Below are positions 46,417 to 58,022 of a stretch of DNA of 64,000 bases, piece after piece; position 1 is the stretch's first letter; each line of letters opens with the position of its first letter. Where the stretch lies: the NCBI GenBank assembly GCA_002197995.1, contig NGZR01000008.1:248001-312000 (forward strand), given 5' to 3'. The notes under the pieces are model-generated. The model was not told the origin of the DNA. It saw only the letters and a list, made by a program, of their open reading frames with translations, and ran no database searches. The stretch comes from Gaeumannomyces sp. JS-464. Lineage: Eukaryota > Ascomycota > Sordariomycetes > Magnaporthales > Magnaporthaceae. A program made the translations under genes and the position numbers.

Positions 46417-47007
46417 TTTATAAACGAGGCCCTTATCGGCATTTCGTCCCAGGACGTCCTGTTTAAGCTTGGCAACGCGGCTTTAACGGGCGGCCGCCAG
46501 TAGCAGCACGACGTCGCCGGCCAGCAGGACAAGTTTTCCCGCCTTTGCAAGCACGTTATCGAGCAGCGCTACTACTTCCCCGTTCTCCTCCCGCTCGATG
46601 GGAAACGGCTGCCTAAACCGGCACCGCCGACAGCCTGGCCACGGGCGCCGTCCTGGACGTAAGCTACCTAAAGCTGGGCGATATGGTTAACGTGCGGCCC
46701 GACGTGCTCGTCCTTTCCAACGCGCTGCCTCCTTTTGCCAAGGTTCGTATATATTCCTATATTTCTTATTGGCCAACCGCGTTTTGCGCTCCTTTTACTA
46801 ACATGTCATGCGTGCGTGCGTGCGTTCCTGCAGGTTGTAAATAATGTGCTCGTTATAAACCCGGGCTACCTTTCCAAAAGGCGCGGCCCGGGCACGTATG
46901 CGCGGATAACGTTGTATCCGCACTCGACTGCCGACCTGGAAGCAAAAAAGGGCATTATCGGGCACGAGGTTTTCAAAAGGGCGAGGGTAAAAATCACTAG
47001 GATTTAG
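46417..47007 (+). pseudogene. POL12: DNA polymerase alpha subunit B, 3' fragment (two exons)
   Basis: The first exon fragment (46417-46742) reads INEALIGISSQDVLFKLGNA, has a TAG at about 46498, and after a frame change gives LKLGDMVNVRPDVLVLSNAL and PPFAK. A 91-bp intron (46743-46833) has GT and CAG ends and a CTAAC branch motif at 46797-46801. Exon 2 (46834-47007) reads VVNNVLVINPGYLSKRRGPG then TYARITLYP and ends KITRI-stop. This is the calcineurin-like C-terminal domain of the primase-associated B subunit, which tethers primase and starts lagging-strand synthesis. More than half the protein is absent: the LTR end at 46416 replaces it. An essential single-copy gene cannot look like this, so an intact copy must exist elsewhere. 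Confidence 0.85.
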
Positions 47008-47229
47008 TACAAGGAAAAGCATAATAAGTAAAAAGAAATACCAGAACAAGTTTTATCTGCTGCGTTTTGCAATGGACGAGTTTATACGTGTTGTTAAAAT
47101 ACATAAAGTGTGCCGTTTTATATAATCCCGCCGTTTCGAAGATAAAGGATAAATGGATCGAGCTTATCGTTTATTATATCTTTTCTGTTCTTTTTAATAT
47201 AACAAAAAGATTAATAGCAGTCGCCTGGT

Positions 47230-48770
47230 TTACCTCGAGTCGACCCGCCGCCGCTTATCGCCATAATCACGGCCTCTGTCCCGCCCCGCGAGGTCGACCT
47301 TTTCCTGCGCTCCCTGCTGTAATCGCGGCGGTCTCGCCTGGGAGATTTCGACCTCGACCGTAACCGTGACCGCGACCTATGCCTCCTCCTGCCTCCGCCA
47401 TCACGTCTGCGATCTTCGTCGTCGTAATCGCGCCGCGAGCGATACGAATCCCTCGGCCTGTCGTTCCTATCGTCCCTACGCTCCCGCTCCCGATTTTTCC
47501 GAAAGCCACCGTCGTCGCGATCCGCGCGTTTCCTATCGCCTAGCGGATGGCGTTAGCGCCTTTTGCGCCCTCGGGCCCGTAAACGCCGCCGTTATAATCG
47601 GACCTAAACCTCTCGTCGGCGGCGAACCTATCCCCCGGGGCGCGGCCCCTGCCGAAGCGGTCCTTGTCGTGCATATCTCCCCAACGGCCCGTATCCTTGG
47701 ACCGGAGGTCCTTGTACTTGCTGGCGCCCTTGCGGCCCAGCTTTGTCTTATCGCGCATTTGCAGCGCCTGCGGCAGCAGCTCGCGGTTGCACACCTCGTC
47801 GGCGAAACGCGCGCCCGCCAGGTCCCTGCGGTCCAATCCTTCTTTCGACTGCTCGTCGGCGTAAAAGGCGCCCTTATGGAAGTACTTTTGCATATAAGCT
47901 ATCTTTCCGCGGCGGCCCGGCCTCCTCCTTCTGCCGCGCCACGCGCGCCTCGTCCTCGGCCCGCCGCTCCTTCTCCTCGCGCTCGCGCTCGCGCGCCTCG
48001 ATAGCGTCGCGGTCCCGCCGCAAGCGCCGGAGCTCGCGCAGCTTCCACGCCGCCCGCTCCGCCGCCGGGTCGACGCCGTCCGTGTCGTCGACAAAGTTCT
48101 CGCCCCGCTCGCCACCGTCGCCCGGCCCGCGCGCCTCCTCGTCCGAGTCGTTCTCCCAGTGCCGCCGCCCGGTCGCCTTGGCCGCCGCCTCTTTGCGGAT
48201 CTGCTCCTCGATGGCCGCGTCGAGGTCGCCTGCTTCTTTGTGTTTTCGTCGTCCTCGGCCGCCGCTTCTACTACTACTACTGCGGGATTGCCGCCCTCCT
48301 CCCTCACCGCCCGCTTGGCCTTGGGCACGAACTTGGGGCGGAACATGAGCCGGCGGCGGGGCGCCTCCTCCTCCGACTCTTCCTCCGACCCGGACTCCTC
48401 CTCGCCGCGCTGCTCTCTCCTCCTCGGACCCGCTGCGCTCGCCCTCACTCTCGGTCACGAACCCCTCCTCGGCGGCCCTGCGCTCGGCGTCGGCCGCCGC
48501 CGTCGCCTTGTATGCCGCGGCGCGCCGCTTGGCCAGGTCAACAGAGGCGAGTGCGCTGCTGCCGCTGGAGATCACCTTCCCCGCCCCGCTCGGCCTGCTC
48601 GCCGGCACCGCGGGCTTCTTTTTCTACTGCTGCTGCTGCTGCTGCATCTCGCCATCCTCGCTGTCGCCGTCGGAGTCGGAGTCGGAGTCGGATTCGGGCT
48701 AGGTCGGCTTGCCGGCGCGATACCGCGACGGCTTAAGCGGGTTGCGGTGAACTTGGGCGGCATTGCGTTG
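47230..48770 (-). pseudogene. MFAP1-family spliceosomal protein, frameshifted
   Basis: Reading right to left: MPPKFTATRLSRRGIAP (start about 48762), an acidic Ser/Glu region (GSEEESEEEAPRRRLMFRPK), FVPKAKRAV, then FVDDTDGVDPAAERAAWKLR and KIAYMQKYFHKGAFYADEQ, both hallmarks of the MFAP1 domain. The end is an Arg/Asp/Ser-rich tail closing with DYGDKRRRVDSR and a stop at 47230-47232. MFAP1 is a component of the spliceosomal B complex. The coding frame changes about five times (near 48640, 48425, 48250, 47910 and 47535), each within low-complexity or GC-rich sequence, but there are almost no in-frame stops and no RIP. It is therefore either a recent pseudogene or a gene with assembly indels. Length over all frames, about 510 codons, fits the family. 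Confidence 0.82.
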
Positions 48771-49557
48771 GAGGCGATGGTGAGGGCCATAAACGGTCCC
48801 CGACGAAGAGATTGGTATATGGGACCAACGCGAAGTTGCGAGAGGATTGCACGACAAATAGGTGATGGAACCGGTCCACTATCTTATCACCCTGCCGCTG
48901 CTCAGTCAGTGGGGCGCGTCCACTGGAATGGAGCCGCTGCGCAACTGTACGGTTTTGGTTATAACTGATAGACTTTGTGCCGGTGGCACAAAACGGAGCG
49001 TGCCGTAGGCACCGGAACGTAAGGTGAGAGAGATCGATCATGATTCTCTCGACCGGGCAGCCTCTGATGAGTGCCGGCGAGAGGATCTGTCTGCGCGACG
49101 GAGGTGGGGCCGAAGTGGGGCCGCTCGCCGGGCGAGCCGACTGCAGGGCGGCGACCAGTCCAAGTTTGTATTGACTATCGGATGCGGTGGCGCTGGGTCA
49201 CAATAGTGGCAAAAGTTCAAACTAAATATATAACGCTGGTCTCGAATTTAAAATTCGTCATTTGCATACTGGCTTTCTTTTATCGCCTTGATGCTTCCGG
49301 GCAACGCCGTTGCCGCCGCAGTGGTAGGGACATGTTGGTGTTTTTAAAACAGAGCTGGGCTTCTTATCTTCTTGTTATCTCAATATCCTCTCTCGATGCC
49401 GACTGTGCAGGTAGTGACTGGTTTTCTAATTATTTACAGGACGCTCTTGGTACGGCTGTTCGAAAGACCCGTGCCCAAAGCGAGACGTCGATCTTCGGCT
49501 TAGTAGAAGGTTGTGCGCCTTGGAAGAGGCTGTCTTCTAACATATCGCGGGGCTATG
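48771..49557. other. Intergenic region without recognisable genes
   Basis: Moderate GC and no RIP signature. Several frames of 60-167 codons overlap, but none has a recognisable motif. The region should hold the upstream region of the MFAP1-like gene and the 3' flank of the F-box gene. Confidence 0.4.
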
Positions 49558-51232
49558 TCATTGACTGTAGCTGAAGCCCCTGCGGCCGCCCTTATTACGT
49601 CTACCTTTCTTGATGAACCGACCGCTTTCGCCAAAAAACACGGCAGGTCCATGACATTTGTTATTGATTAAATGATAACAATAGTAGTGTGCCCTGGTCA
49701 CTTCTGAGGCAGGTCCTGGGGACGAGCAGTGCTTTTCAAGAAGCTCAATCAGAGCTTTCCCATCCTTCTCCTTGGCCGCGTCGTATCCATTGCGACGAAG
49801 TCCGCCACTCAAATGAAAGGGTACATTGTGCACTCGAACAGCAAGTCAGGGTCGGCACCGCATTCTTCGAGTAGAAAGCGCACAAACCCCAGCCGCTCCT
49901 TTCCGATAACGTACTTGCGGATCTCCAACGTGGATTCGGTCAGTACTGTCGGGTGGTGGCACCAGGTCCCTCTATTCATCCAGTGGCATATAATGTGCAG
50001 CGCCGTCGGCCCGTACGTCTCCTCCTCAGACAGATGCGGCCCCTTGATTTGTTGGTGATTGTGCGTCCAGTCCACCTTGTGCTTGGGCCACGTCCAGTTG
50101 ACGTCGGCGCCCGCGCCCAGCAGCAGGCGGACAGTGGCGCGGGCGCTGTCGCCGACCTCGTGGCGCAGCCGTTGTAGCAGCTGACGGTGTTGTCGAGCAT
50201 GGGGCACGTGCCCGTGCGGACTACAAAGACGTACAGCAGCTGGTCGAGCCTCCCCGCGGCCGCAAAGTGCTCGACGACGGCGTCCACGAGGCCCTGCCAC
50301 CCCGCGGTGACGGCGCGCGCTCCCGGCTGCGCGCAGGCCCTCGCGAGCGTCCTGGCGGCGCGGTCGGCGGACACGCTCGGATGTGTGAGGAGCATCTTGA
50401 TGGCGAGGGCAAATGCCGGGTTCGCGAGATACTCGACTCCCCAACGCCCAAGGAGCATATCGGCTGGGGGATCAGTTGGGAACCACCACGGTTCTTCTTC
50501 TGTTGGCTCCTCGTTGTAACGGTCGAATGGGTCTTCAAATACCAAGGTGGTGAGCAGGTTAGGGTGGGAAGGCTCTAAGGGGTCTGCGCCGTGGTCGAGC
50601 AGGTATTTGAGACTTGTTATGAGCGCCGAGGCGGATGCGTTAGCCCCGCCGGCGGCCCTGGCCCACGCTCGTCCGTCGAGGGCGTCGAGGAACATCAGCA
50701 AGGGGGTCGTGAATGTGAGCTCCTTGCGGCCGATCGGGACGTTGAGGTTGATATCGCCACCGTGTTCCAGACATAAAGACATGATCTCAAGAACGGATTG
50801 ATCCTGTTCGGCGAGACCGACGCTTTTCCCGATGCACCGGGCAGCGGCGCACACGGGAACGTACCACGGCTTCTCGTAAAGCGGCCGCTCTTGCTCGTCG
50901 GAAGACGACGTCATAGCTCTGGTGAGGTACTCGGAGTAGACGCGTGCGCCCTTTGCGATCGCGGCCTTGACCCGCTCGGGCATTCGAGTATAGATGGCGA
51001 CCGTCAGAGGCGGCACCGAGACCTTCTGCTGGCGGTTGTGACGGCACGGCTCTTTGTATGCCAGCATCGCCAGCAAAAGCCGGGGGCGCAGGCGCTTGCT
51101 GCATCTGCTGAGGCGCGCGAGATCGTCGAAAGCCAGATCCTCAAAAATTTGGTAGAGAATCTCTTGAGGGAGGTGTTCGAGAGATGCGCCAGCTACCGGA
51201 CGCGGTAGTGTTGAAAGGATCACGGCATCCAT
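49558..51232 (-). pseudogene. F-box protein with ankyrin-like repeats, frameshifted
   Basis: I place the start at 51232 (MDAVILSTLP) because the F-box, LEHLPQEILYQIFEDLAF with DLARLSRCSKRLR, follows about 15 codons later. F-box proteins bring substrates to SCF ubiquitin ligases. Ankyrin-like segments follow: PLTVAIYTRMPERVKAAIAK, LCLEHGGDINLNVP and LKYLLDHGADPLE. Near 50175 one base is gained or lost and the frame continues as VRLLLGAGADVNW, then YGPTALHIICHWM and FLLEECGADPDLL. A second shift near 49830 leads to GKALIELLEKHC and an end at 49558. Without those two shifts the protein would be about 550 residues. The substrate is unknown. Confidence 0.75.
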
Positions 51233-51550
51233 GGTGGTTAAGCAATACCGAAAAAGAAAAGGAAACAGAAAAGAAAAAGAAGCAGAGGAGATGGGGACCA
51301 AGGTGCCTGGCGATTTGTACGCCTTTTCGTGCCCCACGGCCCAGCACTCGTGTACTGTAGTGCATTGTCACGTCACCAGGGCTCACGGCCCGCTATTACT
51401 GGTAGGTGGGGTTGTAACAGCGCTGCGCCGCAAACCAACCAACACGCAACTCGATACCTTGAATTAACGTATATTATTACATATATCACGTCAAGTCGTC
51501 TCGGTGTATTTATTTCTCGCTCCAGCCAGTCCCCTCCTTCCAAAACGCGA

Positions 51551-52954
51551 CTACAAAACAGCCACACAGGCGTACGTGTTGGCCAAAGCCCGATGCAGTC
51601 CGAGTTCGCGGCCGGGTTCCACTGGATAAAGGTCTAAACGCTGATACCGTACCGGTTCGCGATATCCCAGCAGCCCTGGCCCGGTTGGACGAAGTGGAAG
51701 CTTTTGCAGTTGGGAGTCATGTTGGCCTAAGTTGGGGTCGGCGTCTGCACGCCATTGCTCGGCCTGTCGGGCTGTGTAAGGGTGGTGCTGCCGACGACCG
51801 AGACGCAAACGTAGGTATTGGCCCACATGGTCTGGCACTGGTCCCCAACGCCCGAGTTCTACTGGGTGAACTGCTGTAGGGACAAGCCGTGCCTGCCGAC
51901 GATGCCAAAGCAGGTCTCGCCGGGCTTGACGAAGTCGAACTTGTTGCAGTTGTCGACCATACCGGGCTGCGTCGGCTGGGGCGTCTCGATCGCGTTGCCC
52001 GGGTCCTTCGGCGTCGTCGGCGTGCCGGCCTAGGAGCCGGCGACGGCCACGCAGACGTACGTGTTGGCCCACATGAGCTCGCACTGGGCGCCAACGCCAG
52101 AGTTCACTTGATGAACTGCTCCAGGGTGATGCCGTTCTTCCTTGCGATGGCCGAGCACGAATCGCCGGGGTTGATAAAGGCGAACTTTTCGCACTTGTCA
52201 ACCATGCCCGGTTGGGTTGGCTACGGCGTCTCGACGGCGCCGCCAGAGGCAGGGGCGGTGGTGGTGGACGGCGGGGGCGTTCCTTCCGAGCCGCCGATAA
52301 CCCCGACGCAAACGTAAACATCGCCCCAAAGGCCGGAGCAGTCGGCGCTAACGGAGGGTTCCAAGCGAAGAGCTAGGCGAGGGAGATGCGGGCGCCGCGC
52401 AGGACGGTGCCGCAGGCGTCGCCGCGGGCGACCTTTGGAACTTGTTGCAGTTGTCGACCATAAGAGGCTGCGTGGGCGTGGGAGTGTAAACGCCATTGCC
52501 GGACTTGGTGGTTATCGCGGGCGGGGTGGTCGTGGTCATGGCAGGCGTCGGCGTCGGCGTTGCAGGAGGAGGCGGGGCCTCGGGTCCCTCGAGGCAGTAG
52601 GACATGCCCGTTTGGAAGTTCTCGCACGAAGCGGTCAGGGAGGGGTTTTATCGGAAACTTTAACGTCCAGCCGGTGCCAAAGGGGCGGCGGCAAATCACC
52701 GCGTTCCTTCCTTTGGAGGCGATGGCACGAACCCAGTACAGGAAGTCCTCGAAAGGGAAAACATAAAAGGTCGGGATATCGGCACACTTGATGCTGCCGT
52801 CATTGTCGTGCCAAAAGGTGCAGCTATCGATCGTGTTGGGGCGGCCGGCATGCCAGGCGTGACATCCCGAACCCTCACAGCCGGTCCAAACACGGGCGAG
52901 GCCAGCGCCAAGGGCAACGGCGTAAAGAATGACATCTCGCGAGGAGGAAAACAT
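51551..52954 (-). pseudogene. Secreted multi-LysM protein, frameshifted
   Basis: I place the start at 52954 (MFSSSRDVILYAVALGAG), a plausible signal peptide. A first LysM-like segment follows (CTFWHDNDGSIKCADIP then FEDFLYW), and then Pro/Thr linkers (PPPPATPTPTPAMTTTTPP). Further LysM units recur in changing frames: NPGDSCSAIARKNGITLEQF, CSGLWGDVYVCVGV, and a last one ending ANTYACVAVL before the stop at 51551. The linker PTPTQP or PTQPGMVD recurs between units. I count about five LysM modules. Such proteins bind chitin oligomers; in pathogens they shield hyphae or hide chitin from host receptors. Multiple frame changes and TAG codons (VETP-stop-PTQPG) show that the frame is broken. Confidence 0.78.
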
Positions 52955-53103
52955 GATGACGGTTAACGAGGAACGTCTTATCGAGCACGAGTGTGGCTGT
53001 TGAGAAGCTCCTGTTGCTGGCCCTGGGAGGAAGGGAAAGTAGAGCAAATCATCGACATGTCCTGGTCTTCAATCATATATAGATAGAGCGGCCGTCGAGC
53101 GTC

Positions 53104-53830
53104 CTACTGGCACGCATTCCAGCTCGTCGCTTTTCTTGCTAGGCACCAACGACTCACTTCCTGCGCGGGGCTGCCCAGCCCTCGATGCATTAAACTAATC
53201 ACCGAGGCATGTTGGAGACGGCGGCCACGCATCACACGCTTGGCTGATATTTCCACCCGTATCCATATGTGTACGTACAGTCCCCCGACACTGGCGGGGA
53301 AATATTGACGTCGGTGGGGGAGGCCGAAGCATTCTGCGTCCCTGTATCTGTGGAAGTCGTCAGCCCCGAAATGGTCAACTCCACCACGTTCCCTGTCCGC
53401 GCTCCGTCGCCTAACCGAAGCCACATATCTGGGCAATGTGCTTCCCAGTGTGGGTTATGGGCCCGTTTTGCGGAAGATATCTCCCACCAACAACCAGCAG
53501 CACTGGCGATGGGGTTATCGACGGACGGACGACCCAGGGCCCCCTTTCAACGCGCATTGCGAAATTGCCAACAACCACGCCGAAGCTAACTGCCCCCACA
53601 CCCTCGCAGGTACGGATCGCGCACGGAATGCTCCGCTCCACCCATGGACATGGATCGTTCAAAAACGGATGGGGTAAAAAGAGCCCATCTGGGGCGCGTG
53701 GACCTCGCCGCGGTCTGCTGCGCCGAGGCCTGCTTTGGGTGCGCAGGGAGGAGACGCCGCCGCTTGGCACGATGGCGGCCCCCCACCCTCCATGGGGACC
53801 CATATGCATGCGGGGTCGTACACCCTCCAA
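53104..53830 (-). pseudogene. Unrecognised gene remnant upstream of the LysM gene
   Basis: One frame (53232-53426 and upstream of it) reads WWEISSAKRAHNPHWEAH, then MWLRLGDGARTGNVVELTIS and a Thr/Ser-rich end with GDCTYTYGYGWKY. Another frame (53411-53830) is open but Arg/Pro-rich. The first looks more like real protein. I do not recognise a family. It could be a secreted protein, judging by Thr/Ser content and neighbourhood, but that is weak. Confidence 0.3.
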
Positions 53831-53841
53831 GGATCAGAATT

Positions 53842-54232
53842 GTTAGTGCGGTGGAACCCCTTGTTAATAGCAGGGGGATAAAAGTTAAGCAGGGGTACGC
53901 AGACTGCCATACAATTTGTAGTAGAAATCAATGTATTTTAATTGGTAGGATTTTATCAGGTTTTTTAAAGTAGGGGTCGTAAGTAAAAAAACATTAATTT
54001 AGGTAAGATTTTTTATACGAAGCAATATATAAGTTACAGGGATTATACGTTATTTTTATAAGCCATTTTTTAATTAAGCCAGCTACCCACATACATTTTT
54101 ACGCATAAAAAATCACACCTAAAGCAATGTATTTTTTGCCACTTCCCACTTATTAAGTACTTAGCTCGCACTAAAAACTTGCACTTCGCGTTTAGTAACC
54201 CCCTAGCAGGTTAGTGGGCCCGCCGAACTAAC
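53842..54232. mobile_element. Candidate MITE (~390 bp)
   Basis: The left end GTTAGTGCGGTGG (53842) and the reverse complement of the right end, GTTAGTTCGGCGG (54232 inward), match at 11 of 13 bases. Further similarity around AGCAGGGGG lies about 27 bp inside. The interior is AT-rich and non-coding. A TSD is not evident. Confidence 0.35.
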
Positions 54233-54429
54233 GTTTATAATCCTTGTAACCTGTATTTGGATACATAGCTTAATTAGGAAAAATCCACTGCGCTAACAAT
54301 TTTAATCCTTAAAAGGTGTATAAAACGCCAAACGGGCCGAGGTACATACATAGTACTGCTATATTAAAGGCAAAGCTGTTAACCCCGCGAGCCACGCCTT
54401 TAACTAAAAGGCTTTTCCCGGCTACCCAC

Positions 54430-55579
54430 CCTTTTTGCTCCCGCCCCCACCCCCACCCCGATATCGGCCGCCATGCAATTTTTTATAAGGCGCCTATATA
54501 AATAAACAAACATAGGTTTTAATGCAGGGAAGGGCTTAATTAACAGGAGGGAAGCAAATAAAAGTTATCGCTACGAGCAACTTATTAATAAACGATTAAA
54601 AACGCGGTGTTAAACCGCCAAGTTACATAGGAAAAGTACAGGGGCACGGCGTTAAAGCCGTTTATTTAGGGCCATAAAAGGGCATAAGGACTTGCAAAAG
54701 GATCAAAAAACTCGCCAAAAGCCGGCGCAGGCGTTGGAAAAAGGCGCGGAGGCCCCCCCGGCTAGCTTTAAAGGCAGGGCGGCCGGCGAGGAGGGTAAGG
54801 CGGCCGGTGTTAAAAGCAGGAAAGTGCCGAGGGTAAGCATAGGACCTTCGGCCTCGTTAGCCTCGTCCCGTGCCTGCAAAGAAGCACCCAATTCTTGTTA
54901 AAAGTAATCCCGCCTTGCGCTGGCTTTTATACCCGTGCGGGTACGCATGTAAAGCCTTGCCGCCGGCGCCTCGTTATTAAAAGGGCCGGTCCCTCGAAGC
55001 CGGCCCTTTTTAACCCCAACCGGCTTTGTAACCCGCAATAAAAGGTCCTCCGCGAGGCGGTTGCCCGCGTGCAGCTAAAAGCTATTGACAGCGGCGATTT
55101 GCAAGCTAAGCGTTTGCGGATCGCGCTGCTAAGCTTTATGCAGCGCAATAAGCTCGTGGGGACAGGGCAGGCCGTATTGCGCACGCGTAAAGTTGGTGCA
55201 AAGGCCGATATTTAAACCGGTTGGGTGTTTGCAAAAGGGGAACGTTAATATCGCACGGAGGTTAATTTGTTTAAAAAGATTAAAGCATTATAACAAAGCG
55301 TGCAAAAGGAGGGCTTTCGCTTACGAACGGCCAGCGTAATCCCATTTTACGCGCGCGTGGGAAATTTGTTAGCGATTTTTAAAAGCCGTAATTTTGTACC
55401 CCGTTTGCCGGCGAGTCGCCTGTTTAATTTGGGTTAACGTTAATCGAGAAAAAAGGTTGTACGTTTGAAAGGATTCGTAATTTCCTTCGGCGCCGGCGGT
55501 ACTAATTACGCTTTAATTAGGGTTATATTTAATATAATAACAGGCTTATTACCGGTGAAAAGGCCAAACGGTTTATTAC
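54430..55579. mobile_element. RIPed relative of the 2.3-3.3 kb TIR transposon, with extra sequence
   Basis: From about 54444 (ccacccccaccccgatatcggcc) to about 55060 this aligns with 2300-2860, with frequent C/T and G/A changes (for example ataggaaaagt then ggggcacggcgtt). Beyond that it carries sequence absent from the shorter copy, including an open plus-strand run at 55040-55215 with AVARVQLKAIDSGDLQAKRL and LLSFMQRNKLVGTGQAVL. I do not recognise that protein. The left TIR is degraded and the right end is hidden by the gypsy-B LTR at 55580. This may be a longer, formerly autonomous member of the family. Confidence 0.5.
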
Positions 55580-56165
55580 TATTACGACCAGCATGCAAGC
55601 TTTAAAGCAGCAGGACGGGAAAAGCCCTAAATGGTGCCCTTACCCCGCATTAAAACACGTGGAATTACGTAGCCCAAAAAGGATTTGTAAATTTGTAATA
55701 GCTAAAGGATAAAGCGACAAATCTAAAAGGGATTTGTAAATTTGTAATAGCTAAAGGATAAAACGATAAATCCAAAAAGGATTTGTAAATTTGTAGTAAG
55801 TTAAAAATAAAACTATAAATCCAAAAACTACCAAAGCAAAAAAAACGTGTATATAAAAAACGGGTTTTTACTGTTTTAAATAGTTTTAATTAAAGCTTAG
55901 CATTAATTAACTTAAGTTAACTTTTAAGCATTTTTTAAAGCAAGCAATTAAATTATCCTTTTAAATTACGTGTTTTTTTATTTATTAGCACTAGCGAAAC
56001 TGTTTTTTCCACTTTTAAAATGCCTTACTTTAAAAGCAAACCCTCGATTATAACATTTAACTAATCCTATTTAATACTTTGTTAAAAGGAAAAATTATGC
56101 AATTATAACAAGCAGCGGTAAAAAGCTTAAAAAGGAAAAAATTACGGTTTTTACTTTTAATAATA
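55580..56165 (+). mobile_element. gypsy-B 5' LTR and leader, truncated
   Basis: The LTR (55580-56054) is the inverse of the gypsy-B LTRs: it begins TATTACGACCAGCATGC and ends ATTATAACA, with three units of the ~45-bp repeat. It continues into the leader (taactaatcctatttaatac) and the first gag codons seen at 45.1 kb in reverse. Homology ends at 56165, where a pogo element begins; the rest of the element is absent from the other side. Confidence 0.78.
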
Positions 56166-58020
56166 ACGTGGTTTACAAACGAGTGCCACATATAAACGAG
56201 TGCTATAATTAACGCGTTTACGCGTTAATCCAACTTTATCCACGAATATTTCCATAATAAATAATAGCAAATTAAAACGACGAACGTAAAGTTATTTTAA
56301 CCTTTTAAGCGATCGTATTAAATCCACAATTAAATATACGAAGCGCCGCTAAAATTTACGATATTAACTTTTCCATTTTCACCCGGCGAAAGCGCGGCTA
56401 ACCTGCTCGACGCGATACTATGCCTAAATTACGGAAATTAACGAAATCCGAAAAGGAAACGCTTATTAAATACATATTTAAGCTAAATTCGCAAGCATTT
56501 CCTTCCCGGCCTTTTAGTGCTAAAAATATAGCTAACCGATTGCTTGCCGAACGCGACGCGAGCGTTATTAGTAAAAACTAAATCGCGAATTTCGTTAAAC
56601 GCCGCGCAAAGCTTAATACGCGCTAAATTCGAAAATACGATTATTAAAAGGCTAAATGCGAAAATCCTAAGCTCGTTTTTACGTAATTCGATTTTATACG
56701 AAATATTATAGCTAAATATGGCATTGTAAATAACGATATTTACAATTTCGACGAAACCGGCTTTTTTATAAGTATAATCGTTACCGTTATAGTTATTACA
56801 ACATTAAAAAGCCGTAATAAAGCAAAGCTAATCCAGTTTAGCAACCAAAAATGGGCTATAATTATTTAAAAGGTTAATTATTGCAGTTAAGCAATTTTTT
56901 TTATTACCGTTAAAAAGCAATACTATTTAGCTAATTGGTATTCGAAAACCGGCTTTTTACGCGATTAAATCATTTTAATAAGTTTTAACGGGTAAATTAC
57001 GAACGAGCTTAGCTTAAAATGGATTTAGCATTTTAATAAACATATAACATCGCGTATAAAAAGCTTTTATCGTTTATTAGTGCTAAACGGATACAAAAGC
57101 TACCATTTAACGGATTTCGAGCTTTATTATTAAAAATATAACATTATTACGCTTTGCATGCTTTTACATTCGTTTTATTTCTTTTAGCCGTTTAACGTTA
57201 AATGTTTTAACCCGTTAAAAAAAGCGTACGGTTAACAAATCGAAGGTTTAATAAAGTTACACGTTAACTACGTAATTAAAGTCAAGTTTTTTTCGGCGTT
57301 TAAAGTGGCATTTTTTAACTTTATAACCGAAAAAAATATTTAAAAAGGTTTCCGAAAAGCTAGCTTTACTCCTTTTAATCCGGTTTTAGTTTTGGAAAAG
57401 CTAAATATAAAGTTACGAATTTTAACTCCCCCGAAAAAGCCTTTAAATAACGCTGAATTTTGGACTTCCAAAACGTTTTAAACAGTTAAAAACGCAACTT
57501 TGCAATCCGAACATATTAAAATTCGGATTTCCAATTACCAAAGCAGCTTTCCGTTATCCATATTATCGGTTGTAAACCAATTAACAAAAAGGGTTAAAGC
57601 AATTATATATCGGGTTAACCTTTTAAAAAAAAGTACTTTAAATTATAAAAAGCGAACAAGGCATTAAACAAACGCCGAAAGGCCAAAAAAATACATGTCC
57701 GATAAAAAGGGTTATATACTATTAAAAAAATACGAAATGTTTTAAACCAGCAAAAGCTAAATAAATAATTATAGTAAAAAATGCGCGATTATAAAAGTTT
57801 AAAAAAAGGCGACGACGATTCGTTAGCGATATGGTACATGCGGTAAAACCGGATATAATGCGCGCATTTGTTAGGAAAAAGTAAAAATGTCCGATATATA
57901 CAATTCCGAATAGTTTAAATGGATTTATAGCGTTGTTAGGTTGGTATGCGCGTCGATTAATAGGAGGTTAAATGTGGGTGCGTTATTCGCTGGTATGCGT
58001 TATTCGCTGGTAAACTACGT
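56166..58020 (+). mobile_element. pogo/Fot1-type DNA transposon, copy A (1855 bp)
   Basis: TIRs begin ACGTGGTTTAC (56166) and end GTAAACTACGT (58020), flanked by TA (56164-56165, 58021-58022). Subterminal direct repeats of cgagtgccac or tggtatgcgttattcgc type occur at both ends. It encodes a DDE transposase on the plus strand. Size, TIR and TSD fit the fungal Fot1/Pot group of pogo elements. Confidence 0.88.
56420..57960 (+). pseudogene. pogo/Fot1 transposase, copy A, RIP-degraded
   Basis: Start ATG at 56420 (MPKLRKLTKSEKETLI), then a CENP-B-like DNA-binding region (ANRLLAERDASVISKN). The DDE superfamily core has YNFDETGFFI (first Asp at 56750-56752), NGWITNELSLKW-like sequence (W to stop) and LVLNGYKSYH, where the second catalytic Asp is Asn (57086-57088). 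More than ten in-frame stops. Confidence 0.82.
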
Positions 58021-58022
58021 TA

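Noticed and set aside
47267..47509. Gly/Arg-rich frame resembling an RGG protein
   Set aside because: It is a frame-shifted reading of the Arg/Asp/Ser tail of the MFAP1-like gene.
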